Shown: positions 7,313 to 16,322, counted from the stretch's first letter. The stretch is DNA of 64,000 nucleotides from Chloroflexota bacterium (GCA_028875185.1 JAPPFH010000150.1:1-64000); one strand, 5' to 3'. The notes: a model not told the origin generated them from the letters alone. Program-made: numbers and translations.

Positions 7313-9960
7313 TAATCGCAGTTGCCCTGCGTCGTCACATAGTCGGCGCTGATCCAGCCCAGCGCGCCTTGATGGTCGACCTTGATCCAACTCGGCGTCC
7401 GCGCCAAAACCGCGAGCGTCGTATTCGCAGACACGACGCTGATGCGATTGCCGTTGGGCGCGTCACGGAAATTGAGACCGCTGGCTGTGGTTACAGCGCA
7501 ATCGGACAGCGCCCGGCTGACCGGGATGGTTTCAATGGCGCCGATATCACAGCGACCAGTTACCGAACGCGCGCCGCCAATCTGATCGGTAGGCAGGCAG
7601 AATCGTGGATCGGCGGCGGTAATCAGTGGGCTGCCGGGCATTGGCGAAACATAGGCTTGCGAGTCGGTCGCCTCCTCAAGCATGGGGTCGCCGCTCAGCT
7701 GGGGCGAGCATGTTCCGTCGGCGATGAAGTTGCCGGCATTCTGCGCGAGTCTCCCATGACAGTGAACGGCATCTCCACGGCCGACTATGACACTGTTGCG
7801 CATACGGATTGCGCCCTGGTTGTTCTTTTCGATATAAATCCCGGTTCCGTAGCCGGCGTTATTCAGCATCGTTACGTGAGTGAGCGCCAAGCTGAGGCGG
7901 CTAGGGATATAGCTGGAACGAATCCCGCCGTATATAGCGCCGCCAACGGCAGCGACATTTCGAATGAATGTGCTATTGCTGATGTCAACGGATAGGGCCT
8001 CTTGAGCGCTGATTGCGCCGCCGGTTCCGTCGCCCCGCTGGCTGAAGTTGCGGACGAAGCTGCTGTTCTCAATGGTGATGACGCCGCTATTAAACGCATA
8101 GAGCGCGCCCCCATCGAAGACCGCTCTATTGCCAACAAAGCCGCTTCTGTTGATGATCAGACGCGTCGTCTTATCTTCTATGGAGATTGCGCCGCCAAAT
8201 TGCGCCTTATTGTTGCGGAACGTGGAGTCATTGATTACTACCTGCGCCGCGCCACGCAGCCGTATCGCTCCGCCGTATTCAGTGTAACGGGCGCTGGCGT
8301 CGCCGTCCGCCAGCGTCAAGTTATTTATCGTCAGTTTGCCGGCCCTGACATCAAAAATGCGAAAGCGCCCGTCGCCGCTTAGCGTGTAACCGTTGCCTTC
8401 TATTGTGATGTCGCTGGTGATTTGTGGCAGCGGCTTATCCAGCGTGATGTCCCTGATCAAATAGAAGCTGTCGGGTCCATTGCCAGCCGGGCAGGCGCCA
8501 AAGGGCGCGTCGGTATTGGCGGCGACGATCTGTTCAGGCAGCGGGCAGATCTCCAGCGCTTCAGGAATCGGCGGCGCCGCGGTCGTCGATTCAACCGCCC
8601 CGATGTCGCAGCCGCCTCCATGAGGGCGAGCCATGCCGATCTGATCGCTTTGGAGGCAGAACTCCGGGTCAGCGGCATCAATAGCCGGGCTGCTGTCCCG
8701 CAGCGGATGCCAGGCGGGTTCTCCCGTCAAGTCGTCCAGAAGGGGATCAACGCTGCGGAAATGACCACAAGTTCCGTCACGACTCAATGTGCCGGCGATT
8801 TGCTCCAGCGCGCCAACGCAATCCTCATGTGAGCCCGAGCCGTCGATAATGCTATTGCGCAGCCTGACGATTCCGCCCCAGTTCGCGATGGCGTCCCCGG
8901 TAAAGGACGCGCCATTATCCTTCATCGTTGCGTGGGTCAGGGTCAGCTCGCCGTCATCGAGCGCGGCGACGCCGCCGTGTCCGCCCGCCCGATTGCCGTG
9001 GATTGTCGTATTGGTAACTTGAACAGCGCTTGCCTCTATATGTAACATGCCACCAGCGCCGTCCGCCTTGTTTTTCACGAAGCTGCTCTGGGCAATCTCG
9101 ACTGTGCCGCCATTCATATCCAGCGCGCCGCCGTCGACTGCGGCGAGGTTGCCGGAGAAACTGCTGCCCGTGACCGTCAGCCCGCCACTGTTGCTTAAGT
9201 TCGCTATTGCCCCGCCGTTGGTCGCCTTATTGTTGCTGAAGGCGCTATGCTCTATGAAGACTTGGGCGCCATTCGCAAAACTGATTGCGCCGCCATCACC
9301 TTGCACGGTGTCGACCATCGCTTCAGGGCTGGGCCAGTAATAGGTGACGCGCAGGCAGCCATCGTTATCCACGACGCTCGCCGCGTCGGCGCTGCCGCGG
9401 TTCTCTTCGACGATGTGACTCGCCGCAACAACACAATTCGTATCGAATTCGCTGGCTTTGACGCGCGCCGTCCCACCGTCGGCATATAGCGCGCCGCCGC
9501 CGTTTGCCGCGGCATTTTCGGCGAGAGTGGAATTCTCCACCGTCAGTTGAGCGCCATTCCGCAGCCTTATCGCGCCACCATATTCCGCCTCGGGCGCTCT
9601 GCCTTTGGTCAGCGTCAAGTGCTTGATGGTTAGCTGGCCGCCGTCGACGTCGAAGATGCGGGTTTTCCCGCCGCCGCTAATCGTATGGCCGCCGCCCTCA
9701 ATCGTGATCGTGCCCGTGATCGGCGGCAGCGGCTCGCTCAGCGTGATGTCCTCCGCAATCGTGATGATGTCGTGGCTCGTCCCGGCCGGACAGTTGCCAA
9801 GGGCTGTGTCGGTGTTGGCCGACTTGATGCGGTCGGATAAGACGCAGACTCGATCGTCCGCGGCCGCGGGCGGAAGCGCTGAAGCAAAGACCAGGGCAAA
9901 CAACAAGAAACAGACAAAACTTCTTGAACTGTTGCATCGCGCTGCTGGCATATCGATCAC
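7312..9960 (-). CDS. secreted right-handed beta-helix protein with C-terminal SH3 domain
   Basis: An 882-aa exported protein. Residues 1-34 form a signal peptide ending PPAAADD. Two tandem modules follow (about 36-460 and 470-815). Each begins CVLSDRI/CPLPEQI, continues with ANTD..G.CPAG, and then parallel beta-helix rungs such as GGAIRLRNGAQLTVENSTL and NNKATNGGAI (PMP/adhesin type). Each module ends in a cysteine-containing stretch, ADPEFCLQSDQIG...CDIGAVE. A bacterial SH3-like domain (ASGLNFRDAPNGNRISV) fills the last 60 residues. It probably binds or cleaves surface polysaccharide or acts as an adhesin. The start is GTG at 9960, with an ATG three codons later equally possible. Confidence 0.8.
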   Translation of the reverse strand: MIDMPAARCNSSRSFVCFLLFALVFASALPPAAADDRVCVLSDRIKSANTDTALGNCPAGTSHDIITIAEDITLSEPLPPITGTITIEGGGHTISGGGKTRIFDVDGGQLTIKHLTLTKGRAPEAEYGGAIRLRNGAQLTVENSTLAENAAANGGGALYADGGTARVKASEFDTNCVVAASHIVEENRGSADAASVVDNDGCLRVTYYWPSPEAMVDTVQGDGGAISFANGAQVFIEHSAFSNNKATNGGAIANLSNSGGLTVTGSSFSGNLAAVDGGALDMNGGTVEIAQSSFVKNKADGAGGMLHIEASAVQVTNTTIHGNRAGGHGGVAALDDGELTLTHATMKDNGASFTGDAIANWGGIVRLRNSIIDGSGSHEDCVGALEQIAGTLSRDGTCGHFRSVDPLLDDLTGEPAWHPLRDSSPAIDAADPEFCLQSDQIGMARPHGGGCDIGAVESTTAAPPIPEALEICPLPEQIVAANTDAPFGACPAGNGPDSFYLIRDITLDKPLPQITSDITIEGNGYTLSGDGRFRIFDVRAGKLTINNLTLADGDASARYTEYGGAIRLRGAAQVVINDSTFRNNKAQFGGAISIEDKTTRLIINRSGFVGNRAVFDGGALYAFNSGVITIENSSFVRNFSQRGDGTGGAISAQEALSVDISNSTFIRNVAAVGGAIYGGIRSSYIPSRLSLALTHVTMLNNAGYGTGIYIEKNNQGAIRMRNSVIVGRGDAVHCHGRLAQNAGNFIADGTCSPQLSGDPMLEEATDSQAYVSPMPGSPLITAADPRFCLPTDQIGGARSVTGRCDIGAIETIPVSRALSDCAVTTASGLNFRDAPNGNRISVVSANTTLAVLARTPSWIKVDHQGALGWISADYVTTQGNCD

Positions 9961-10041
9961 TTCTCCATTCTGACGCCAAAGAGACGCCGACCTTGCAATG
10001 CTCAGACCGGTCTAGTCTCACATGAAACTTACACATGCAAG

Positions 10042-13000
10042 TCATTCCACCTTAAGCGCAACCTTGCCGAAGCCGGCATTGCTGAGCATCGTATTGAACT
10101 CGGCCAGATTGCCATCGACGATGTCGTTGAACTTGTCGACGGCGCCATCTATATCGGCGGCGATTTCGGCGAAAGCCTCGCCTTCGTAATCGGTCGGCTT
10201 GTAATCGCCCAGGTTGACGTTGAAGCTCAAGTTGCTCAATTGCGTCGCCAGGCGGTCGCCGTTGTTCATGGCATCGGGCCACCCGGCGCGCGTCTCCGGG
10301 ATCATCAACTCTTTCTCGACTTCCAGCACCTGTTCCTCCAGCGCCTTAGCCGCATCAATGATGCCGGCTGCTGAATCCAATCCGGCGAGCCGCTCGCGCC
10401 AGCCTTTGAGCTGCGCCCGCACATCGCGCATCTGATTGATCGACTTGTGCGTCGCCGATAATTTGTCGCGGATTTGCAGCAGCAGATCAAATTGCGCTTG
10501 CAGATCGGCTTCGCTCGCTTCGACGCCGGCTTCCTTCACAATCTCGAATGTTTGGCTCAGCGCCTCGTCGCCGACCGTGAGCGTGACGCGGTAGGCGCCG
10601 GGCACGGCGTGCGGTCCCTTGATGAAGCCCTGCTGATTATCATCATGGGGCGCGACCTTGCGCGCATCAGGATAGCGCAGGTCCCAGACGAAGCGATTCC
10701 AGCCGGCGTTGGATGGGATGCGCAGTTCTTTTTCTACCCCATCCCCCGGCCCGGTGCCCCCTCGGTCCCCCGCCTCACGGGGGATGTTTCCCGAAGCATC
10801 AGGGAAGGGGAGATTTGCCTTATCTTCTTCGTCGGCGTGGAGGCTCTTGAAAGTCTTGACCTCGTTTCCAGCGGCATCGTCGATGCGCAGCGTGATGGTC
10901 GTTTCGGGCTGCTCGCGCAGGTAATAGGTGATGACCGCGCCCATGGGCGGATTGGTTCCGCTGTCGAGATAGGTATGCTTGACGCCGCGCTCGGGCGTCT
11001 CCTCCTTAACGTAGGCGGCGACCATGCCCAGCGTGCTCATATATTGCTTGCCATCGCCACTTTCGAACAAGCCCTCGAAGACTTTGGGCAAGTGACGCTC
11101 GACCGTCCCCGGCTTGAGCAGGTGCATCCCCGCTTCACCGTCGCTGTAGGGGCTACCCATTGGGTCGCCCGCGAATTGATGCAGCACAGTCACATCGTCC
11201 AGAATCCAGAACGAACGCCCATGCGTCGCCACAATAAGATCCCGGTTATTGATCTTGAGATCGTAGATCGGCGAAACCGGCAGATTCAGTTGGAAGCGCT
11301 GCCATGCGTTGCCAGCATCAAAGGAAATGTACAAGCCGAACTCGGCGCCGAGATAGAGCAGCCCCTCGCGCAGCGGGTCTTCGCGCACGACGCGGCAGAA
11401 ATGGTCGTCGGCGATGCCATCGACGATCAGCGTCCAGCTCGCGCCGTAGTCCCTTGTCGTGAAGACATAAGGCGCGTAATCATCATTCTTGTAGCGCGTG
11501 GCGGTGACGTAGGCGGTGGCTGGGTCATGCGGCGATGGCTCGATCATGGTGAACATCATTGCGGGTAAAGCCTCCCCCTGTTGCGACGGCGGGACCGAGG
11601 GGGGTAAGGCGGGCGTGATGTCGGTCCAGGTGGCGCCATGGTCGCGCGTGATATGCAGCAAGCCATCATCGGAGCCGGCCCAAATGACGCCCGGCTCGTG
11701 CGGCGATTCCGCCAGCGTGTAGACCGTGGCGTAATGCTCGGCGCCGACCGCGTCGCGATTAATCGGACCGCCCGAAGGCTTCAGTGTCTCCGGATCGGCT
11801 CTGGTCAAATCGGGGCTGATCTCTTGCCAGCTCTGCCCCTCATCGGTCGTCTTCAGAATCTGATTGCCGCCGATGTAGAGCGTGTTCGCGTCGTGCGGCG
11901 AGAAGACAATCGGGTAGGTCCAGGCGAAGCGGTATTTGTCCGCCCCCGCGCCCAAGCCGGTGGAGCTGCGCGGCCAGGTCGCAATCAAGCGAATCTGCTG
12001 TATGCGATGGTCGTAGCGCTGCAAGCTGTTGCCGCCGCCGGGCGAGCTGCCGATGGCGCCGACATATACTATGTTCGAGTCAGCGGGATCCACAGCGATG
12101 TATCCGCTTTCGCCCGAGCCGATGATGTCGCAATCTTCCCAAGTGATCGACGAGTAGCGGCTGCGGCTGGGCACGCGCAAGCTCGAATTGTCCTGCTGCG
12201 TGCCATAGACGTAATAGGGCTCGTTGCTATCGACATCGAGATGATAAAACTGCGCCGTCGGCTGGTTGTATATGCTCGACCAAGACAGCCCCCCGTTCAG
12301 CGAGACGCAAGCGCCGCCGTCGTTGCCGTGGATCATGACCTTGTTGTTGCCTGGATGAATCCAGAGGTCGTGATCATCGCCGTGGGGCGTGGTGATCTCG
12401 CTGAAGTTATGCCCGCCATCTGTCGATTTCCAGAAACTGAGGTTATTGATATAGATTGTATTGGCGTCCAGCGGGTCGGCGGTCAGGTGCATGTAATACC
12501 AGGCGCGCGAGATGAAGCGGTTGTCCTTGCTGCCGACCACCCAGGTCTCGCCATAGTCATCGCTGCGGTAGATGCCGCCATCGGGCTGATTTTCGATGAT
12601 GGCCCAGACGCGCCCCGGCTGCGCTGGCGACGCCGCCATTCCGATCTTGCCCAACAATCCCTTGGGCAAGCCTTTGCGCACGCTGATATTTTCCCATGTG
12701 TCGCCGCCATCCATCGAGCGCCAGATGCCGCTGTCTTCGCCGCCGGAGGAGATATTCCAGAAATTGCGATAAGCTTCCCAGAAGGCGGCATAGATGACAC
12801 GCGGGTTGTTCTTGTCGATAGTCAGGTCGATGGCGCCCGCTTTTTCGCTGACATGCAGAACGTTCTCCCAGGTCTCGCCGCCGTCCTTCGAGCGATAAAC
12901 GCCGCGCTCGGGATTCGGTCCAAAGGCATGCCCAAAGACAGCCGCGTAGACCAGATCGGCATTGTCCGGGTGACTGCGGATCTTGGCGATCTGGCGCGTC

Positions 13001-13350
13001 TCCTTCATGCCCAGATGCTTCCAACTGCGCCCGGCATCGGTTGATTTGTAGATGCCATCGCCGATGGAGACATCAATGCGGATGGTGGTTTCGCCCGTCC
13101 CAGCGTAAATGACGTTGGGGTCGGCCGGCGCCACTTCCAGCGCGCCAACGGACGAAGCGGTGAAATAGCCGTCGCTGATGTTCTCCCAATATTGGCCCGC
13201 GTCCGTCGTCTTCCAGACGCCGCCGCAGACGCCGCCAAAATAGAAGGTGTTCATATCGCGCGGGTCGCCAGCGACAGCGACGACGCGCCCGCCGCGGAAG
13301 GGTCCGATGCAGCGGAATTCGGCTAGTCCAGCGAACTTGGAATCGGTCAT
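10042..13350 (-). CDS. large Asp-box (BNR/sortilin-like) beta-propeller protein
   Basis: A 1102-aa protein with about eleven Asp-box hairpins (for example KSTDAGRSWKHL, RSKDGGETWENV, ITRDHGATWTDI), the hallmark of BNR/VPS10/GH74-like propellers. These fill residues 1-700. A C-terminal region of about 300 residues carries a coiled-coil-like helical part (LQAQFDLLLQIRDKL onward). The start at 13350 is supported by GAGGA seven bases upstream. No signal peptide is seen, so it may be cytoplasmic or exported by another route. Homologues are often labelled glycosyl hydrolases without proof. Three short segments coincide with intergenic-type repeats (near 10735-10815, 11144-11173 and 11570-11611), encoding odd insertions such as GDPMGSPY. 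Confidence 0.8.
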   Translation of the reverse strand: MTDSKFAGLAEFRCIGPFRGGRVVAVAGDPRDMNTFYFGGVCGGVWKTTDAGQYWENISDGYFTASSVGALEVAPADPNVIYAGTGETTIRIDVSIGDGIYKSTDAGRSWKHLGMKETRQIAKIRSHPDNADLVYAAVFGHAFGPNPERGVYRSKDGGETWENVLHVSEKAGAIDLTIDKNNPRVIYAAFWEAYRNFWNISSGGEDSGIWRSMDGGDTWENISVRKGLPKGLLGKIGMAASPAQPGRVWAIIENQPDGGIYRSDDYGETWVVGSKDNRFISRAWYYMHLTADPLDANTIYINNLSFWKSTDGGHNFSEITTPHGDDHDLWIHPGNNKVMIHGNDGGACVSLNGGLSWSSIYNQPTAQFYHLDVDSNEPYYVYGTQQDNSSLRVPSRSRYSSITWEDCDIIGSGESGYIAVDPADSNIVYVGAIGSSPGGGNSLQRYDHRIQQIRLIATWPRSSTGLGAGADKYRFAWTYPIVFSPHDANTLYIGGNQILKTTDEGQSWQEISPDLTRADPETLKPSGGPINRDAVGAEHYATVYTLAESPHEPGVIWAGSDDGLLHITRDHGATWTDITPALPPSVPPSQQGEALPAMMFTMIEPSPHDPATAYVTATRYKNDDYAPYVFTTRDYGASWTLIVDGIADDHFCRVVREDPLREGLLYLGAEFGLYISFDAGNAWQRFQLNLPVSPIYDLKINNRDLIVATHGRSFWILDDVTVLHQFAGDPMGSPYSDGEAGMHLLKPGTVERHLPKVFEGLFESGDGKQYMSTLGMVAAYVKEETPERGVKHTYLDSGTNPPMGAVITYYLREQPETTITLRIDDAAGNEVKTFKSLHADEEDKANLPFPDASGNIPREAGDRGGTGPGDGVEKELRIPSNAGWNRFVWDLRYPDARKVAPHDDNQQGFIKGPHAVPGAYRVTLTVGDEALSQTFEIVKEAGVEASEADLQAQFDLLLQIRDKLSATHKSINQMRDVRAQLKGWRERLAGLDSAAGIIDAAKALEEQVLEVEKELMIPETRAGWPDAMNNGDRLATQLSNLSFNVNLGDYKPTDYEGEAFAEIAADIDGAVDKFNDIVDGNLAEFNTMLSNAGFGKVALKVE
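11144..11173. repeat. intergenic hairpin repeat inserted in frame in a coding sequence
   Basis: These 30 bases are identical to the intergenic repeat at 40857-40886. On the coding strand they specify AGDPMGSPY within the Asp-box protein. They contain the hairpin arms GGGCTACCCA/TGGGTCGCCC and keep the reading frame open. Confidence 0.85.
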
Positions 13351-13407
13351 GTGACAGTCCTCATGTGCTTGGTGAAAGTGGTGGGATATTGTAAATGATT
13401 TCAGCGC

Positions 13408-13430
13408 GGAGGCACAGAGGGCGCAGAGAA
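13408..13430. repeat. CTCTGTG-type intergenic repeat
   Basis: The stretch reads GGAGGCACAGAGGGCGCAGA, a degenerate copy of a repeat that recurs at 24772-24799, 25662-25702 and 43085-43170. It lies between the divergent Asp-box and coiled-coil genes, just upstream of the Asp-box start. Confidence 0.5.
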
Positions 13431-13527
13431 TTGTCGCCGGCGGCTTGTATTTTTCGTCATACGCGCTATACTTCTCATGCTTGAATTCCATCGAAGTTCT
13501 CGTTCAATTACAAAAAGGAAAGTTCAC

Positions 13528-13893
13528 ATGCGGATTAAATGCTTGTTGGTATTGATCGCGCTATTTGTCTTGAGCAGCCTGGGTGGCGCGGCATTGGCGC
13601 AGTCGGATATCAAGGATGAAATTAGGGCAACCAAGGCCTATATCCAGGAGCTCGTAGATGAAAAAGCCGAGGTTAGAGTTAAGCTCGAGGCGGCGCGGGC
13701 CATCCTCGCCGACCTAAGAGCGCGCCGGGACCAAGCCACAGATAGAGACGAACGTCAGTCGCTCAAAGCGAAGTTGGAGCATGAGCGGGCGCAGAGGAAC
13801 GCTTTGAAAGCGCGGCGGGATGAGCTTAGAGTGAAGATCGCCGAGGCGCGGGAACATTTGGACTATTTGAGGCAGGTGAAGGCAAACTCATAG
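13528..13893 (+). CDS. exported coiled-coil protein, 121 aa
   Basis: The first 25 residues (MRIKCLLVLIALFVLSSLGG, then AALAQ) form a signal peptide, probably cut after ALA. The rest is a nearly uninterrupted charged heptad pattern (EIRATKAYIQELVDEKAEV, KAKLEHERAQRNALKAR), so it should be a long coiled coil outside the cytoplasmic membrane. AAAGGAAAG precedes the ATG at 13528. The family is not recognised; a structural or periplasmic chaperone-like role is possible. A perfect stem-loop begins 25 bp after the stop. Confidence 0.65.
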   Translation: MRIKCLLVLIALFVLSSLGGAALAQSDIKDEIRATKAYIQELVDEKAEVRVKLEAARAILADLRARRDQATDRDERQSLKAKLEHERAQRNALKARRDELRVKIAEAREHLDYLRQVKANS

Positions 13894-13917
13894 CCAGCCA
13901 ACGCGAAGATACACAAT

Positions 13918-13946
13918 GGCAGCCCGGCGCATGTTGCCGGGCTGCC
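13918..13946 (+). terminator. perfect 11-bp stem-loop after the coiled-coil gene
   Basis: The arms GGCAGCCCGGC and GCCGGGCTGCC pair perfectly around a 7-nt loop. No T-run follows, so intrinsic termination is uncertain. The right arm runs straight into the duplicated antitoxin tail, and part of the arm (CCGGGCTG) is also present in the intact antitoxin gene, so the hairpin may be tied to the duplication. Confidence 0.5.
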
Positions 13947-14061
13947 ATCACCGCATCCTGTCGATACCTCCGAGCGCAGCCGCGAAATCTTGAACAAGGA
14001 ATACGCCGACTACCGCTACGAACGCCGCGTCAAAGGTTCATCAGCAGTACCTCGCAAGTAG
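13945..14061 (+). pseudogene. 3' fragment of a VapB-like antitoxin gene
   Basis: The segment encodes HPVDTSERSREILN, then KEYADYRYERR and a stop at 14061. The same tail, HPVDTSERSREILNTEFADY, ends the intact antitoxin at 14229-14501. The DNA from CATCACCGCATCCTGTC onward is nearly identical for about 50 bp and then diverges. The 5' two thirds of this copy are missing. It is a leftover of a second antitoxin gene or of a duplication at this locus. Confidence 0.75.
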
Positions 14062-14228
14062 ACTCAGCAAGCCCTCACAAGCTATCCTTCGCGACATTCG
14101 CGTCCTTGAGGTTCAAAACCGGACCCTCTGCGCCCTCCTCAAAACTTGATGCACTCGGTGGCAAAGAAATACCATCGCCGCTCACTTCGCATTCAATGGT
14201 ATAATCCCGCCAAGCGGAGGACAGACCC

Positions 14229-14501
14229 ATGACTATCGACATCCCCGAAGATGTCGCGCTACAATTGGAAGAACTGGCAAAACGCAACGACGTCGAAGTG
14301 GGCGAATTGCTTTGCGACCTGCTTGAGCGCTACGACGAGGAGCGTGCCGCCAAACAGAAGCGCCGGGCGACAGGCGCCGACTTTGCCAGAAACGCCAAAG
14401 CCGCCGGGCTGTCATCACCGCATCCTGTCGATACCTCCGAGCGCAGCCGCGAGATTCTTAACACAGAATTTGCGGATTATCTGAAACGCCGCGCCAACTG
14501 A
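14229..14501 (+). CDS. type II antitoxin, VapB-like, 90 aa
   Basis: The protein starts MTIDIPEDVALQLEELAKR, a pattern of ribbon-helix-helix DNA-binding antitoxins (short beta strand, then helices). The charged, probably disordered tail would wrap the toxin. GCGGAGG lies about 10 bp upstream of the ATG. Its stop overlaps the toxin start by one base (TGATG), the usual coupling in VapBC operons. It should bind its own promoter and neutralise the PIN toxin. That toxin gene carries an early stop, so the antitoxin may now be an orphan. Confidence 0.75.
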   Translation: MTIDIPEDVALQLEELAKRNDVEVGELLCDLLERYDEERAAKQKRRATGADFARNAKAAGLSSPHPVDTSERSREILNTEFADYLKRRAN

Positions 14502-14794
14502 TGAGCTTTATCGCGGACAGCAACTTCGTCTATGCGCTCTACAACGCCAAAGATATCCATCATCAAGACGCGATGAGTTGGCTGTCTCATAACGCAGAAG
14601 TTATGCTCGTGCCCGATGTGGTCCTGCCAGAAGTCGGTTATCTTATTGCGCGCGACATTGGCCACAGCGGGATGCAAACTTTTCTCGAGCTCTTGCCATA
14701 GTTTGTCGGGCGACCCAACAGATCGTCTCTGCATTTACTTCGGTCCCTTCGCGCCTACATGGCTCACGCGCAAACCCTCGGAGTCCTCACTTAA
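14501..14794 (+). pseudogene. VapC-like PIN-domain toxin, interrupted
   Basis: The first 66 codons give a PIN-domain N terminus (MSFIADSNFVYALYNAKD) with the conserved Asp at position 6 and a Glu in LPEVGYL. An in-frame TAG at 14699 ends it after LELLP. Reading on in the same frame gives FVGRPNRSSLHLLRSLRAYM and a stop at 14792, which matches the LPxFxGRxxR stretch of full VapC proteins. The TAG therefore looks like a nonsense mutation of CAG. The distal acidic residues are also missing, so RNase activity is unlikely. Confidence 0.7.
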
Positions 14795-14909
14795 TCTCGG
14801 TTGTTTTCCCAAAATGATTAGCTATGCTCTAGTCTGGCGTTTGCAGCATCATTCTTGCTAGCAGTTGGCTGGCGCGCTATATTACGGGCGCGATGGAAAG
14901 GGAGTCTGG

Positions 14910-15842
14910 ATGAATGCCAGATTAATCGCAATTGCTGTTCTGCAATTTATGCTTGGCAGCGCCGTATCAGCGCAGCCGGAGATCGTTGCCGGCGTAGCAA
15001 TCGACAATTGCTGCTTTGTTGACCGGCAATGCGTTGCAGATGGGCAATGGGAGGACGGCTATTGGGCATATCAGCAGGGGCAGTGCCTAGCCCAGCCCCC
15101 TGCTGTCAGTTCAGCGCCCCAGCAGACGAGCCAATTTGACAATTGCTGCTTCGTGGACCGTCAGTGCAATACGGATGCGCAGTGGATGGACGGCTACCGA
15201 GCATATCAACTGGGGCAGTGCCAAGCCCAGACCCTTCCCGTCAGTTCGAATGCGCCGCAAACGAGCCATGTCGACAACTGCTGCTTCTTGAATTGGCAAT
15301 GCGAGACGGATACGGACTGGTGGGCTGGTTATCAAGCGAAACAGCGAAATCAATGCGATGCGTCGTCGCCCGGGCTGAGCCTAATCATCGAAGGGTCGCC
15401 GGACTTCACCTGGAGAACGCAAGCCGCCCTAGATTTACTGCTGGACAAGGCGCCCTGGTGGTATGCTTACGCGCTCAACGGACTGAACAAGATCAGACAG
15501 ACCGCGGTTGGAATTGGCGTAAATGTACGGGAAAAGGTATTTGACTTGGAATATCACGATGACAACCCGCCGCATCCTTCTCATGAACCTACGGACGCGG
15601 CAGCCCGGGCTTCCGATCTTGTTCATGAGGCGACTCATGTATATCAATATGAGCGCGGCGTAGAACCCGGCGGGTTGCCAGGCGAAACGGAGGCTGTGCA
15701 GACGGAACTCCGCGTACTTGCGTTAATTGCGCCCGGTACGCATTTAGTCTCGTATGCTAACCGTATACTCGCGAATATCCATAAACCGGAATGTCAGTGG
15801 TGGACTGGCGATTATGCGATGAGGTCATGTGAGTTTGAGTAA
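14910..15842 (+). CDS. secreted protein with three NCCFVDRQC repeats and a HEATH zinc-site domain
   Basis: A 310-aa exported protein. Signal peptide: residues 1-21, ending SAVSA. Three 28-residue cysteine repeats at about 32-59, 77-104 and 122-149 follow DNCCFVDRQC..D.QW.DGY.AYQ.GQC, spaced 45 residues apart. The C-terminal half ends in a helix with LVHEATHVYQYERG: H239, E240 and H243 form an HExxH motif, with E259 or E261 as a possible third ligand. This looks like a gluzincin-type metallopeptidase site, but activity is unproven. AAAGGGAG precedes the ATG. The repeats probably form disulfide-linked binding modules, for example for cell wall. Confidence 0.7.
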   Translation: MNARLIAIAVLQFMLGSAVSAQPEIVAGVAIDNCCFVDRQCVADGQWEDGYWAYQQGQCLAQPPAVSSAPQQTSQFDNCCFVDRQCNTDAQWMDGYRAYQLGQCQAQTLPVSSNAPQTSHVDNCCFLNWQCETDTDWWAGYQAKQRNQCDASSPGLSLIIEGSPDFTWRTQAALDLLLDKAPWWYAYALNGLNKIRQTAVGIGVNVREKVFDLEYHDDNPPHPSHEPTDAAARASDLVHEATHVYQYERGVEPGGLPGETEAVQTELRVLALIAPGTHLVSYANRILANIHKPECQWWTGDYAMRSCEFE

Positions 15843-15924
15843 TATCCGACCGGCAAACCTGGAAGCTGACCATTCAACATTTTCATTCTTTCGTATGCAG
15901 CGCCAATAGGCCAGAGGTAGAACC

Positions 15925-16197
15925 ATGGCGCAGGTGAAATTCACGCCCAACCTCAAACGTTTCTTCCCCGACCTTTGCGAATGCGCAATCGACGCCGCCA
16001 CCGTCGCCGATATCGTCGCCGCCGTCGACCAGCGTTGGCGCGGGCTGGGCGATTACATCATCGATGAGCAGGGCGCCCTGCGCAAACATGTCAACATCTT
16101 CGTCGGCGATGAACTCTTGCGCGACAAGCGGGCGCTCTCCGACCGCGTCACCGCCGACAGCAAAATCTTCATCGTCCAAGCCCTGTCGGGAGGCTAG
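15925..16197 (+). CDS. MoaD/ThiS-family ubiquitin-like sulfur carrier
   Basis: A 90-aa beta-grasp protein ending in the diagnostic Gly-Gly (IVQALSGG), which in this family is adenylated and thiocarboxylated. The body shows the expected pattern (VKFTPNLKRFFP, then VADIVAAVDQRW, and VNIFVGDELLR). An AGAGG site precedes the ATG. No MoaE, MoeB or ThiF-type partner is in the window. The next gene downstream is a small Asp-box protein, an arrangement I believe recurs in other genomes. It may serve molybdopterin, thiamine or another sulfur-transfer pathway. Confidence 0.8.
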   Translation: MAQVKFTPNLKRFFPDLCECAIDAATVADIVAAVDQRWRGLGDYIIDEQGALRKHVNIFVGDELLRDKRALSDRVTADSKIFIVQALSGG

Positions 16198-16251
16198 GCG
16201 TGAGCGCGCGGGCGTCATCATGGCATTGGACAATGCGGTGTCTCAATATTT

Positions 16252-16318
16252 GTTCCCCTTCCCTCATTTTGGGGATGCCCGCCATAGAGATGGCGGGTGG
16301 GGCTAGGGGATGGGGGTA
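16252..16318. repeat. C-rich intergenic repeat with internal hairpin
   Basis: The core is a perfect stem CCCGCCAT/ATGGCGGG (16278-16297) with a 4-nt loop. It is flanked by CCCCTTCCCTCATTTTGGGG on the left and GGGGCTAGGGGATGGGGG on the right. Related C-rich repeats are at 36036-36190 and 56752-56870. Its right end provides the GGGGG ribosome site of the following TTG-started gene. Confidence 0.65.
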
Positions 16319-16322
16319 AGCC

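Noticed and set aside
11638..13044. A 468-codon plus-strand frame opposite the Asp-box protein
   Set aside because: The minus strand has regular Asp-box repeats; this frame has no recognisable family.
14075..14287. Minus-strand 70-codon frame over the antitoxin start
   Set aside because: Overlaps the promoter and start of the well-supported antitoxin; composition gives no sign of coding.
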